Assembly: GCA_934047225.1 (NCBI GenBank)
Contig: OW203988.1
Location: 9,520,229-9,584,228 of the forward strand
DNA: 64,000 nt
Reading direction: 5' to 3'
Source: Ypsolopha sequella
Taxonomy: Eukaryota; Arthropoda; Insecta; Lepidoptera; Ypsolophidae
Positions within the stretch are counted from its first letter, which is position 1; the number at the start of each line of letters is the position of its first letter. Below, piece by piece: positions 23,447 through 34,659 of this stretch. The notes below the pieces were generated by a model. The model was not told the DNA's origin, made no database searches, and saw only the letters and a program-made list of their open reading frames with translations. Position numbers and translations under genes: made by a program.

Positions 23447-23945
23447 CTAGCTTTTGCTCTCGGCTTCGCCCGCGTTGATTTAGTTTTTGTATAGCCTTAT
23501 AGAATTTGTAAATATTTTTCAGACCATTAAATTTTTTTAGTACGTAGTTGAACTGACTCAGTATTTGGAGTGTTTTTAATTCTCATCATCTCTTATTTCT
23601 AATTTGATCCCCATTGAGGCTGAAGAAAAAGACACGTTTCCGTCTTTGGCGAGGCCGAAGATCGAGCCGCTTTTCTGATTGACACTATTTTTTGTTCTCT
23701 GAATTAATACTCTGCTAATGTGTCTTTGGCGGTCTCTGGTAATAAAATTTATTTAATTCCCTAGTATAGTATGTTTGGCGAGGCTTAACGACACTATTTC
23801 TTGTTCTCATGGGAACTAAAAGATATGGGATAAAAAGTAGTCTATGTCTTATTCCAGGTCTAGAACTACATTTGTGCAAAGTTTCAGCCCAATCGGTTCA
23901 GTAGTAACAAACATCCATACATGCATCCATCCATCCAAACTTAGT
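23447..23945 (-). mobile_element. Lep1-like Helitron, 5' end altered
   Basis: The 3' terminus on the minus strand is ...gcgggcgaagccgagag then caaaagctag, next to a T. The interior has the complement of gaacaagaaatagtgtcg and of gtagttctagacctggaata, matching 39174-39848. The 5' end stops at catccatccaaacttag and runs into a GGGAT array, so it is degraded. Confidence 0.75.
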
Positions 23946-23995
23946 GGGATGGGATGGGATAGTGGGAAGTGGGAAGTGGGATGGGATGGGATTTC
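23942..23995. repeat. GGGAT/GGGAAGT simple array
   Basis: About ten units of gtgggatgggatggga and gtgggaagtggga type, at the broken end of the Helitron copy. Confidence 0.85.
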
Positions 23996-24233
23996 ACCGT
24001 ATATGAGCGCCAACTACCACCCCGTAGTTGATTCGTGACGACATCTGTATGTTAGGGTATACTATAGGTGTCTTAAGGTAAAAAAAAGTTATTTTAGACA
24101 AATGCACACCTGCGATACCAACGTCATTAATGCGCGAAGTTGTTCTTCGGGCCCTTTGTAAGATGTAAGCGGCGCGGCGGTGGCGTAACCAAAGGTACAA
24201 TAATTTATCTTTCCTCCTTCGTGTATTTCTTAC

Positions 24234-24396
24234 CGGATTGTTGATGACAGTCTGGAACAGCTCCCCGCCCTGTATGGACCGGTCGAGCCTCTGTCTCCCG
24301 CCCGGGTATCGCTCGAGCAGCAATGTATGTGTGAAGAGGCCACACGTCTGTCTCGGGAGGACCATCACCCCTCTATGCCGGAAACCACGACGTAAC
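24234..24396 (-). CDS. sfl: NDST (sulfateless) exon, [13 protein letters not shown] block
   Basis: A 163-nt exon encoding [20 protein letters not shown], then [13 protein letters not shown], then [18 protein letters not shown]. It is a very close match to the family's [23 protein letters not shown]...INGGELF. Acceptor catttgttgtag, donor AATCCG/GTAAGA. It starts with one base that completes an Arg codon and ends in phase 0. This is the C-terminal part of the deacetylase half. Confidence 0.96.
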
Positions 24397-24724
24397 CTAC
24401 AACAAATGAAGGGTAGAATACAGATTTTCATTTGTTTTCTCATGACTATAGACATATAGATTGCAGCGTCTGTCTGTCTGTAGGTATGTTTGCTTGTAGC
24501 TCGAAAACCACTGAATGCATTGTTTATTTTATGTGAGTTTTATATTGTGGACCATTTGACCTCTACAACTTTACCAGAGACCCTGGTGTATCAGAGAGCG
24601 TGTTTGTATGTGTGGTGTGTGTGTGATGGATGTCCGAGGCAGAGTGCGGTAACGTGTATTCGAGGACAGTAAAAAAAAAAAAGTGTCAATTCATAACATA
24701 GAAAAGTCGAGTAGTGATCATTTT

Positions 24725-24815
24725 AGTGAGGCAAGTAAGGGGGGCCGAAAGTAGGATCTTTCCTTTAGTAAGGCAAGTAAGGGGGGCCGAAAGTGGGATC
24801 TTTCCTATAGTGCAG
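24725..24815. repeat. Two-copy tandem duplication (~42-46 bp)
   Basis: The phrase gaggcaagtaaggggggccg then aaagtaggatctttcct is repeated once with few changes. Confidence 0.85.
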
Positions 24816-25138
24816 GCGGGGACACGCACAAAAGGCTTGTCTTGTGCACAATGTATGATGATATTAATATAAAATATATACTAGCTAAATGCTTTCCTCT
24901 ACTAAATAATTAAAATGTAACCACAAACGCAGACTGACACGATAACGCAAAAAATGGCTTTATCTTGAATCATCGGTCTAGCTAGTAGGTCAACAAATCA
25001 ATAACACAATATTGTTTATGTTTAAACACTGATATAATGAGTTCCACGTATAGTGTTATCATTATACCTAAATACAACGGAATTTATATTTAATTCGAAT
25101 ATTGCGATCTTTATTGCTCTACATGGTTTGTACATAAG

Positions 25139-25395
25139 AGGATTAATGAAAGTAGAGTGACGAAAGAAATTTATGGTGCGCAAGTGGAAGGTACAGCTCG
25201 ACCAGGCCGCCCTAGAAGGACGTGTACTGACCAAATTGGCGACATACTGAAGAAAGGCCATGTCAAAAGTACCCGGAGTAGAAGAGCTTGTATGACTAGA
25301 TGAATGGATGGATTGTGGTGTGTCCGGATCGTAGCAGATGGAAATCTGTATTATCTGTTTACCCCTCTGGGAGATAGGCGTGAGTATGTATGTAT
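25139..25395 (+). pseudogene. LINE reverse transcriptase C-terminal remnant with tail
   Basis: Open frame 25139-25303 encoding RVTKEIYGAQVEG, then RPGRPRRTCTDQIGDILKKG, then STRSRRACMTR and stop. It resembles the C-terminal GRPR.TW.DQI..L...RS.RNRR.CM region of insect non-LTR retroelements. The trailing 90 bp end in tatgtatgtatgt. The clade is uncertain. Confidence 0.65.
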
Positions 25396-26370
25396 GTTTA
25401 TTACACTACTAGATCTGAATTGATCTGAAGTAACATAGATCAGTTGAGGTCTTCAACTTTGAAACAAAATAACAAGAAAACAAGGTTATCGATCTAACGT
25501 TGCTCTCGGGTAAAAGTATAGTATACGTACAATATATTTAAAATATCAAATCCACTAGAATGAAAACCTAATAATTTTGAAGACACAGACACCATTCACA
25601 GACATATAACTCAGAACATGGAAGGGGTCCTATATTTGGTCGCTCGGTGCCCATTACGGTTCAGGTCGGAATAAGCAACGATAGATCATAATATTCTATG
25701 TAACGCAAGTCAACTCTACACCTCCTTACACAATAAATAATTCTTTGTCTGTTTGTCAATCATCTACATCATTCCATCATCATATTTTAATGTCAAATAT
25801 TTCTTTATGTAATAATATTTTTTATAGCACACTGTGCGTAAAATGACCGCTTTTTGTGCTATAGAAAATTATACGAAACTCGTGCGAGAAACGTTTCATC
25901 GCTCTCGTATCGTAATATACTATTACTATTCCACTGATGCCGACTTCAATAAAATCAAAATATATTTAGAAAATGATTTCAAAGTGTTTTTATATGCATA
26001 TAGGTATATAAATATAGCAATTATAAAATCATAAAGAGATCAGCACCTCTATTACCGTATTATTTTTAGCCAAGAGTTCTTTTTTCATTATAATTTAGTA
26101 AAAATCCGAAGAATTGACCATTGTTCTGAGGAATTGACCCTTAATTTTACCAGCTCGCTGAACGGCGCGGCGGCTGCCAGTGCCCGTTTGACAACGACGG
26201 TAAACGCCGCGTCGTCGTCCTAAGAACGACACTCGCGTTGATAATGCCGAATTTGTATCGGTGAAACTGTTGGCATATAGTCAACAACAATCACACGTGT
26301 GTTGAAGCCGTATGTAATAATAACTTAATTTTAGAATTAAAAATGTGTTCTGAAATTCAATATAACTTAC

Positions 26371-26616
26371 CTAGCAGGTCTTAAATGCGGATACTCTTCG
26401 GTGCTCGTGACCTTGACATCCCAGACCTTCTTCCACGCTTCGAACAGCGGCTCGTGGACGGGGTAGACGCCCGAGTGATGCGGAGACACAGAGTAGCACG
26501 AGTTGGTCGGAATGCCGTGCTCGATGGCGAACTGCTTGTTCAGCATCATCTCGGCTTCGAGTTGAGAGACGTTGCTGTATAGGTGGGGCTGCTGGTGGTT
26601 CCACATGTGGCAGAAC
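26371..26616 (-). CDS. sfl: NDST (sulfateless) exon with HMWNH metal-site motif
   Basis: A 246-nt exon with the most conserved deacetylase block. It begins [17 protein letters not shown], continues [19 protein letters not shown] and [20 protein letters not shown], and ends [13 protein letters not shown]. The H-x3-H of HMWNH corresponds, from memory, to metal-ligand histidines of human NDST1. One Cys (NSCYSV) stands where vertebrate copies have Gly or similar; I do not know if it matters. Acceptor atttcccccag, donor CTAG/GTAAGT, with phases matching both neighbours. Confidence 0.97.
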   Translation of the reverse strand, partial: VLPHVEPPAAPPIQQRLSTRSRDDAEQAVRHRARHSDQLVLLCVSASLGRLPRPRAAVRSVEEGLGCQGHEHRRVSAFKTC

Positions 26617-27864
26617 CTGGGGGAAATTGGGTTTATTAGGTTGGCACTTTCGTGCGCGGTACGCCTGTGGTCTGTGGGCCGTGGGGTTAGGTGAAATTTC
26701 GTGAGTTGGTAGCGCCCCCTACCTTTTACTGCCACTACGCATAAACTGATCTAAATAACCTTTATAATAATTATGTTAATAAAATATTTTTATAAAACAC
26801 CGTTCAATGGCCTTTTTTTATTTTTTATATATATGTTTTACTCCACATAAATACAAACAATTAAATGGTTTTAGTCGCTATATTTCGACCCCTCAGTGGG
26901 GCCGTCATCAGGCGAATAGGAAAAAATATTATATATATTATATACCTTTGATAGTCAATCAGTTTTTGTAACTGGCTTAGGTCTCACTAAGTTTTCTCAT
27001 ACTCGAATTTATAATAGTCAAATTCATAATGTAGGACCCCCCCGATACCTGTAAAATACTGCATAGAATTTTCATACAAAATACTTACTTAAAAAGAAAG
27101 AGGGCGAAGTAAAGGCAATTTTTCTCTGAAATAAAGTTATCGTTATTTATTAAGTGTTGCCACTCGGAAGAGTACACAATGGTGCTGCTGAGAGTGATTC
27201 ATGTAAATATGGCTCGTTGATTCTTTTCATCCTTAATTGACAAAAAACGATATCAGATTGCAAATGATATGATTCGGAATTGGCAACGACAGAGGTGCAA
27301 TAAAAATGCACTTGTTCGAAGCGTAAATTGTTTGATTGGGAGATTCCTGGAAGGAAATGATACCAAGTAATTTGGGGTCGTTTGGGATGTTCTTGTGATA
27401 TGACGACTTGACACTTGGCCTCAAATGACCTCAATGGACTTGTTTAGTCTAATTATTTATACTTATTATGAAGTATAAAGAGGAATGTCAAGAAAGTAGC
27501 AGATTTAAATCTGTATCTATATAAATCTGTATATTCATATTCATATCTAGAGACTATTATTACTAGAGACTATTACTAGAGACTATTACTAGAGAGATTA
27601 CTAGACTGTATGTATCTAGAGACTATTCTCTGTCTACCACTCTTGGTGACAGGCAAAAGTATATATTTGTATGTACTTATGTATTTATACTTGCGACTGG
27701 TGCAAATTCGAAATGCATTACAACATTAATTTTTGAAGAGGTTTCAACATTTTTAGTCCTAAATCGACCTTAAGACGAAAAACACCAAACCTAGTCCTAA
27801 AATTGATTTAGGCCCGCAACATTTATTTCGGTTTGGTGTCCAAACGCCCACTGAATCAGCTCAC
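26617..27864 (-). other. Sulfateless intron (1.2 kb)
   Basis: Contains a repeat end at 26860-26930 with the phrase tatatttcgacccctcagtg followed by ggggccgtcatcaggcg, a type of terminal sequence that also appears, diverged, near 29590 and 61955. A short tandem array lies at 27544-27615. No coding signal. Confidence 0.6.
27544..27615. repeat. Short tandem array, tactagagactat unit
   Basis: Four to five degenerate units of about 14-16 bp, with a further partial unit at 27617-27629. Confidence 0.8.
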
Positions 27865-28042
27865 CAATTAAAATGCTCCCTATTCTTCAGCAAGGCATCA
27901 TCCCCTCTGTTTTCATTAGCGGTGCCGCGGTGGAAGTACTTGGCACTGAAGCCGAGGTTGAAGCGGAACCCTGGCACCAGCCGCTGAAGGGCAGCCTGTG
28001 ATGCCAGGAGTGCTGACACGTCTTCCTCGTGGAGACGGGTAC
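27865..28042 (-). CDS. sfl: NDST (sulfateless) deacetylase-core exon
   Basis: A 178-nt exon. It encodes RLHEEDVSALLASQ, then FRFNLGFSAKYFHRGT, then a GDDALLKNREHFNW tail, matching the NDST segment FNLGYSGKFFHTGT...GDDLLL..V.EFWW. Acceptor ttcatccag, donor AATTG/GTGAGC. Two bases complete the Gly codon from the preceding exon. The exon ends after two bases of the Trp codon, completed by the next exon. It forms part of the deacetylase fold between the DIDD and HxxxH motifs. Confidence 0.95.
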
Positions 28043-30082
28043 CTGGATGAAGGAGGCAATGTTAGAAAAAGACCTGTGGAGTCATGAAATTGCTGAATAT
28101 AGCAATAAGTAACTGCGCACGACTTGTGGCAAGGCACGTAGCCACGCCAGTTCTCTTCCCGACATTGTATAGTATTGACGTGTTTTCTTGTGTGGTTTTA
28201 GCCACTTGATTATATCGGACTACTAAAAGTTAACTTGTGTTTCACGAAGTCAACACTCCAACTTGCCAAAGACCCAATGTTAGACGAATTATTTTCTGTG
28301 CGTTCTCTTTTTCTGTCTGTCGGTATGTATGTTCGCTTATCGCTTAGGAACTATAAGCAAACCGGCGGGGGATGAAGACAAAGGGAATCGCGCGGGGAGC
28401 GGGCGGCAGGCTTGTGAGAAAGACAGTGTTTCCTCACTATCACACACATTCTCAAAGCAACGCCCCTGCGCAACTCTAGGGTCGCGGGCGAAGACTGACT
28501 TCTTCGGGCGGTCAATAGTTGCCGAAATTTTATGTGGTTTTTAGTGCTAGCTAGGAGTTTCTCTATATAGATTTTAAGGTATCATCAATCTGTATTTGTA
28601 ATAACTCAATTGATGAATTTTAATAAGCTTTTCGTTGTTCAAGAGGGGTTTGTTTTAGGTGGGTTTGAAGGTATATTGCTGTGACTAAAGTTCATTTAAA
28701 TCAAGTTGTAAGAACAACTATTTAGAGAAAAAAATGTTTTCAGTTCGGATGGAGTCGCAGGTAGTAGTAGCGAAAAATATTCCCAATTTTTTAAATTGGA
28801 TCGTAACTAACGAAACGTATCTTGCAAAAATTATGAAGTTTGAAGTTGGCATGCGGTTTTTTTCGATAACACACTTTGTCCAATTTTTATCTCTTTACGG
28901 TTCGGGCCAGCACAAGAAGGTGAGAGTGAAGTCAGAGATGACAAACACATTTCACAGTTTGGCCCAAACTAGGTATGCCCTTTTTCTTGTGAAAATACGA
29001 AATATAATAATGCATATCTCAACAACCCCAAAAATGCTTGTTATCGCCCTGTACATCACTTCAATTATTAGCACACGATGTAAGTGGAAAACCCGCAGGG
29101 AAAAACCCTCGCAAAAATGACGTGTCAAGTAAGCAAATACTAGGTTTCTAGATATATTTATTTTTGGTGGGAGAAAAGAGAACTTCTCGGAAGTAGGATC
29201 ATAATAATTGACATCGGAACATTTATACTAAGTGAAACGAAGTACGAAGGCTTAGGTTTGATTTAGGTAGTCTTAGATGAGGGCGTAGAATGGGCTGGCT
29301 AAATCATAATGGAGGTGTATGACATATACATTCATTATTAGTATTTATGGTCGCGGTTGGTCTGACATAATTAACTGTGGTAATGGATACACAGAACATT
29401 ATGTGATTACGAAATTATTTGTGGTAGACATAAATTCCAACAGTCAAATAAGTACTTGAAGGCGCCTTTTTCCGATCGCGATTTTAGTGCAAAAATCGTC
29501 ACCCTGTTTTCGTTGTATTTTATCTTATTTGTTGATTTTATTCGATTTTTATTTTTTGTATTATTAAAACAGTGTATAAAAACTTATTTTTGAAATATAT
29601 TTCGGCCCACTTTGGGGCCGGCAGCAGTCGAATTATAAACAGTAAGTAAATGTCATAAAATATATACAACCTTAATTATGACTAATGAGTTTTAATGAAT
29701 GACATTTGAGTATGAATAAAAAATATATATACACAATGTGATTTTATTTGAGGATACTTATAATCGAAGTTCAAGAATAATCAGTTCTTTTATCTTTTGA
29801 ATTATTTTTTTTGAAAGAAACGAAAGAATAACACGTTGTATCGGGTTGAGATCTGCAGTCTGTGTACCCTTTGGTATATCGAAAATATATTTTCTATATC
29901 GAAAAGACTAGGCCAGAATGCTTTAATTAAGTCTAGTCCTGTCATTAAATCGGGCTACACCGAATCGACACCAATAATACCAACATAATTTAACACTTAC
30001 ATTTTAAACTACAACGCACATTCATCGATATTCACTTGAGTTACTAGTATATCAAGTCTGGGAAACAAAGTGAAAAACCAAC
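28043..30082 (-). other. Sulfateless intron (2.0 kb)
   Basis: A GC-richer, Helitron-like block (28310-28555, opening ttctgtctgtcggtatgtat) is followed by AT-rich DNA. A repeat end lies at 29560-29640 and a scrap ending gaatcgacaccaat near 29975, matching the terminus of the 43558-43717 MITE. The 128-codon open frame at 28734-29120 has no recognisable family and I do not call it a gene. Confidence 0.6.
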
Positions 30083-30289
30083 CTCTCTCTCCGACAAAGA
30101 TGTCATCAATGTCAACCAGGATCCACCTCTCGAGGCTCAAGCTAAGCTGGCCGTGACTGAGGTAGCTCAACGCATCGAGGAACAGGAGTCGATGCAGCCA
30201 GAATTGAAGACCCGAACCGAAGAGCACTCGCTGCACTCCGTCCAGACGGCCGTGGTCTTGGATCACTGTCGCTAGCGGCACACGCTCTT
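30083..30289 (-). CDS. sfl: NDST (sulfateless) exon with DIDDIFVG deacetylase motif
   Basis: A 207-nt exon encoding the block [20 protein letters not shown], then [15 protein letters not shown], then [20 protein letters not shown]. The paired aspartates of DIDD correspond, from memory of NDST structural work, to metal-binding/catalytic residues of the N-deacetylase site. Acceptor ttccgtcgacag, donor AGAG/GTTGGT (non-consensus but GT). It starts with two bases that complete the Glu codon split by the previous exon and ends in phase 1. Repeat DNA begins about 80-100 bp upstream of its acceptor. Confidence 0.96.
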
Positions 30290-30369
30290 CTGTCGACGGA
30301 AGAGGATATAATGTTATAAAGTAGTAAAAATGTCGTGTCTGTACATACATTGAATATTTTTCCGAAATT

Positions 30370-30791
30370 TCAAGACGCAATACGAATTTTATTTTGGTCA
30401 CTGTCACTCCAAGCGAAAACACGCTCAGTGCGAGAGGGGCGAATTCAGGGCGAAAGCGAAAAATGTTAGTTTTATAATTTTTATAAAAAACTAAAATAGC
30501 TAGCAAAATTTCAAATATCAAATCTCTAGATATTGTTGAAACACACCTAATAAAATATGTTTGAGTTCTGTATATGGTTCCTATTCGTCAAACGAGGAGA
30601 AAAAGTGTGTTTGAAAACCACATTTCAACATTTATTTCTATCGAGCAAAATTTATCCAAACATGTTTTCCAATTTCAAAACCCTAGATTATATAGTCAAA
30701 ATGCATATACCAGAAATGTATTAAAATTTTCCGTGTATTTCATGAAATACACAAAAAAGAAGCACCTCTATTTTTTAACATATCGCCTTAA
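30370..30791 (+). mobile_element. TTAA-bounded element, subfamily A, left end decayed
   Basis: Inverted relative of 5753-6165. The right end is catatcgccttaa; the left end has lost its TTAA but keeps tacgaattttattttggtca. It sits within about 80-100 bp upstream of the acceptor of the DIDD exon. Confidence 0.7.
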
Positions 30792-30796
30792 ATGAA

Positions 30797-31020
30797 ATAG
30801 GTTATTTTACCAGTATTGTATTGAGACCAAAACCACAATTTTTGTCTGTCTGTCCGTATGTTCCATTTAACTTGAGAACCTTTCAAAGTTTCAACGAATT
30901 TGGATGTGGTATTCTTAATTATCATCGTAGTGAACATGTTGATAAAATAACGCCCAAACCGAAAACAGGGTAGAGATAGTACATAATAAAACGTACACTT
31001 GTATTGAAAAGAAACCACCT
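30797..31020 (+). repeat. Helitron-like fragment
   Basis: Shares acttgagaacc..., tatcatcgtagtga and aaccgaaaacagggtagag with the copies at 31165-31521 and 41735-42005. The terminal CTAG end is missing. Confidence 0.6.
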
Positions 31021-31164
31021 TGATTTAGATTTGAATAGCTGTTTAGTCTCTTAACTTTGTTATCTCACAAACTCAATTTTAAAGACTTTTTCTGATCTTT
31101 GTCAGAGGGTCTAACTTATGAAACCTGAGCAAAATGATCTTAGCGCACCACCTACCTTTTTTTA

Positions 31165-31521
31165 GTCTATATCTATATATCTATCTATATGTACATATAA
31201 TAAAACAGTGGAACCCAGTGTGTCTGTACATTGAAGAAAAGTAATAGAAAGGGGTCACCCTTTCTGTTACTTTTCTTCAATGTATTAAAGAAGAGTAATA
31301 GAACAGAAATCAGCGATTTTTAGATTTTTTTCCGTCTGTTCGTTTGTTTGTTCGCGTACATCTCTGAAACCACTGAACGGATTTCGATGCGGATTTCTTT
31401 ATTATCATTGTAGTGATCCCGGTCAACATATAGGCTATAAGGGGTGTTAATAAAATAACGCACAAGCCGAAAACAGGGCAGAGTGCAATAAACGCGGGCG
31501 GAGCCGCTCGCAAAAGGCTAG
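31165..31521 (+). mobile_element. Helitron-like non-autonomous element with 3' CTAG end
   Basis: The 3' end reads cgggcggagccgctcgcaaa then aggctag, adjacent to T. The interior has aaccactgaacggatttcg and gccgaaaacagggcagag. Near the start it carries a 56-bp hairpin (31228-31283), unusual for a Helitron 5' region. Confidence 0.65.
31228..31283. repeat. 56-bp hairpin
   Basis: acattgaagaaaagtaatag faces its complement around a 3-4 nt loop; arms about 26 bp with one or two mismatches. Confidence 0.85.
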
Positions 31522-31867
31522 TATAGCTAAATAGAACTAAATACAAGTTGATATCATACGTGGCCAAGCAAACATATCAGAACTTGTGACAGTTGTGTGG
31601 ACTAGTGCCATGGACGGTTATGTAATCGCGAACCGACGTGATGGCCGACTGTTTCTACCGTCCTCTCTAGATTGGAACATAATTGCATTCGGTACAGCAC
31701 CAGTGTACACAAACTCGGTTGTTGATTAGTTCTGACTCATAGTTGTTTATATGGGGTTGGCGCCAGTGTTCTGGCTCTGGACAATTAGAATAGTAGAAGA
31801 TTAACAAATGTGATTTCTGCCAGTTTTGTCAGCAGGATAGTGGATATTTCCTTTAGCTTTTAAGATA

Positions 31868-32136
31868 TGTGAGTGGTTGACCAAAAAGGGACCTCAAGGG
31901 AAAATAATTGCTTTCGAGTAAATCGCGTTTGAAGTTTGAAGTAAAAACTAGTGTGCGCTGTGTGCAGTAAGGTGTAATTTCTACAAAACTTTCTCGGCTC
32001 ACAAAAAAAAAACTACGGCACCTAAAAATATGCTGGTTAGACCAAAACAAAGCTAAAAGACCATAGATTCAAAAATTCAAAAAAAAAAAAAAACGTTCCC
32101 AATCCCTCCAGGTCCCTTTTTGGTCAACCACTCACA
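31868..32136. mobile_element. TA-flanked MITE with 26-bp perfect TIRs
   Basis: Ends tgtgagtggttgaccaaaaa then gggacct and exact complement; 269 bp; TA on both sides. TA duplication and size fit a Tc1/mariner-type MITE. No coding sequence. Confidence 0.88.
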
Positions 32137-32998
32137 TATATATTTTTTTTTACCTGGCACAGAGCCCTGATTATGTTCAAAATATGTTTTAATTTGTCTC
32201 TTGCATTTACTGTATACCAATTCTTTAACATACTGTCATGCTGCAAGACGGCAGCAAAGCCAGCGTAGGTGTCAGGAATTACGTTTTTTACAAAATATCT
32301 TACTTTATCAGTTTTAATTTGTGTTACTATATTGTTTTGTATGCTTGTGTTTTCTAGATGAATAAATTTATTTTTATTTTATAATTTTTGTATATTATTC
32401 GTTCATACATTTGGATATATTAGATATATTATTCGTCCATACCGATTCGAAATCTTAAATGTAGGATTAAATTGGTAGATTGATCCCCTTCAAGATTCCA
32501 CTTACCAATCCAATTCATCGGCCAATATCGGTTCACTGCTGGACATAGATCTTTCTAAGGGCACATTTTTCTATCCTCAGCCATCCTCATTCAAACCCTA
32601 CCGGCAATCGTTTTAAGATCGTCAGTTAAGGGTCCGTATAAGGTCAGATGCACAACTTCAAATGACTATTTCACATTGTGTAACCAAGTCAATCGGTTTA
32701 ATAAAAATAATATAGATAGATGATATAGACTTTAGGGCTGATATAAACATTAAGTCCGCTTCATGTTTATTAAGTGTCAAAGAACCTTCCTTAAATTAAA
32801 CAGTCTTGAGATTTGTATTTAAACTAAGCTACCAATAACCCCGTCTAAACATTTTGGCATACTTATTTTAATAATTTCATCTAGAAGCCGAGTTATAAAA
32901 TAAAAACGCAGTTTTTCGTGAGCGCGTGTTTCTTGGTGGTTGTAGCAGCCACGGCTGAGATCGCGCTATTTAAAACTAAAAGAAAACGTGATAGAGTT

Positions 32999-33165
32999 CA
33001 GCGGGTCTACCGCGTAATTCTGATTTTCATCAACATCAACTTGAGATTGAAATTAGACGTGCGTGCGACGACGTCCGCCTAACATGCCATCTCTTTCGCA
33101 CGCACGTCAAATTTCAATCTCAAGTTGATGTTGATGAAAACCAGAATTACGCGGTAGACCCGCTG
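32999..33165. mobile_element. 167-bp long-hairpin MITE
   Basis: Arms of about 72-75 bp with very few mismatches: cagcgggtctaccgcgtaat, then catcaacatcaacttgagat, then cgtgcgtgcga, and complements, with a loop of about 18 bp. Same family as 19437-19602. It lies in the intron just downstream of the exon at 33251. Confidence 0.92.
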
Positions 33166-33250
33166 TTCTGATTGATGCAAAATGAGGTGCTCAATCTGAC
33201 CTTATATGCACCTTTAAGCGAGCTGGCGGCGTCCTAAGTGTTCCACTTAC

Positions 33251-33413
33251 CGCTAGTGCCGTATTCATTCTGGCGTAATGCCCACGCCACTGGTTCATAT
33301 GTCGAGCTGTTAGCCCTGAAGACCGTCCAGTGGTCCCCTGGCAGTGCACCCCAGGCGGTCTCACCGGCGCGCGCCAACCGGAGCACCGGTGATGCAGGGT
33401 TTAAAGTTGCATC
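33251..33413 (-). CDS. sfl: NDST (sulfateless) exon 2 of those visible
   Basis: This 163-nt exon encodes 54 full codons plus one base. The NDST signature is near its middle: LPGDHWTVFRANSSTYEPV, matching the family's GEDWTVF..NHSTYEPV block. Acceptor cgtctcccag, donor GCG/GTAAGT. It enters in phase 0, as the previous exon requires, and leaves in phase 1. The N-terminal third is weakly conserved in the family, so the call rests on the central motif and exact phase fit. It belongs to the luminal N-terminal/deacetylase half. Confidence 0.93.
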
Positions 33414-34400
33414 CTGGGAGACGAAAACGTTCTATTAGTTAACTTTTAATATAAATATATATGTCGGAGCAAATAATTTCTAGATGTAAACATCCGGTGA
33501 TGTAACATTGATAATGATTGTTTTCTGCAGTTAATTATTGATTTAAATTATGAATCAGTGTGGTTTATTGTCATGTTTAGTTTCTATGATTTTAAGCATT
33601 TAAAATTATGAATAATTTAACCCGGAAGCTTTAAAATTATTCTTGGAATGTTGTTAGATTTTGATTTAGAAACTTTCCTTATTTATTTCTAATTATTAAC
33701 GCCTAAGATAATGTTAATTTACTTGAGTTACCTCGTAGATTTTAATTTAGTTACTCATGTCATTTTGGATAATTTATGTGATCAAAGTTTTCAAGTCGAT
33801 AAAATGTGTTTCCGGTTTATACAACCGCCATGTTTGTATTCGAGTCAGTAAGTTTCAATTATTTTCATAACATTGCTAATTTCTATGTATAAAGCCTTGT
33901 AAATAAAATGATAATTGTCTCCATTCCACAGGTAGGGTTAGGTTTAAGTTAATTGGCCAACTTATTGTTTTTGTAATGTTTTTGGAGGAAAGGAAGTGGT
34001 ATTTTTGCAAGCAACCAATAGGAACGTAGCTCGCTGCCGCGAAGTCAGACTTCCTTTACTCCAAACGCACATTTTTGGTGGCAGAACTTTTGTGATCAGC
34101 ATCGTGAACAGGTAGTACCTTTCCATTGTGCACAAATTAAAAACCTTTATTTGTTAAAATTGTAAAATTAATTTTGGCATTACATTTCTTGATTATATTG
34201 CGAGTTTTTCTTAAAAATTCCACAGAAATATTCAAATAAAATAATGTCTAAATCAAACTGACAAGATTCTTTAAAATCAGACTCTTTTCAAGGCAAAATA
34301 GATCCCTTTTCGATACCTATAACATTTTATTTTCACATATACTTTATTGTAAATTAAATGTGTGAAATAGTGTACAAGTGAGTTTTATTAAAGATGCTTT

Positions 34401-34445
34401 CCAAGTTTCACCAAGTGCCGACAATCGCAAGTATAAATTATAATA
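34401..34445 (+). repeat. Short dispersed motif caccaagtgccgacaatcgc
   Basis: The phrase tttcaccaagtgccgacaat then cgcaagtataaa also occurs at about 18955-18985 and 62018-62045, the last just ahead of a copy of the TTAAGAGG repeat. It may mark that element's other end. Confidence 0.55.
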
Positions 34446-34659
34446 AAGATAAAGATATTTATTTGCTTAAATTGTGGTACATAAGTTGTTATTTAAGGGT
34501 TAGTTCAGCACAATTTGCCCAAATAGGCATGCAAAATTTAAAACAGTCTTAATTTAATTTCAAGTCTATATGTATAATATAAGAGCAGGTAATATTCAGG
34601 TAATATTCTAAAAAAACAAAGAAAAAACGTAACTCCATCATTAATTCGGATATAGTATT

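Larger units (their letters stand above)
17342..24233 (-). other. Sulfateless intron (6.9 kb)
   Basis: Contains a minisatellite at its 3' end (17353-17935), AT-rich low-complexity DNA (18500-19100), a TTAA element with nested hairpin, and the degenerate 20465-20640 repeat. It also holds two copies of a repeat with the phrase ggctgtatgggc (about 21748 and 22140) and a Helitron-like copy next to a GGGAT array. No host gene seen. Confidence 0.7.
24397..26370 (-). other. Sulfateless intron (2.0 kb)
   Basis: Holds a 42-bp doublet, a LINE C-terminal remnant and, at 25810-25945, an inverted relative of the 20465-20640 repeat (shared phrase aaaatgaccgctttt or its complement). Otherwise AT-rich; nothing else seen. 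Confidence 0.65.
30290..33250 (-). other. Sulfateless intron (3.0 kb)
   Basis: Almost entirely mobile DNA: a TTAA-bounded element, two Helitron-like fragments, a TA-flanked MITE and a long-hairpin MITE, all listed separately. The remainder (32140-32990) is AT-rich with no gene. Confidence 0.65.

Noticed and set aside
26371..26604. Open frame on the minus strand rich in Arg/Pro overlapping an NDST exon
   Set aside because: Out-of-frame shadow of the HMWNH exon; the correct frame is the conserved one.
28734..29120. 128-codon plus-strand open frame
   Set aside because: No recognisable domain, repeats or splice context; low-complexity AT-rich composition suggests chance.
33990..34110. Possible LTR/primer-binding region (tttttggtggcagaac)
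   Set aside because: No second LTR, no TG...CA boundaries and no gag/pol frames nearby.
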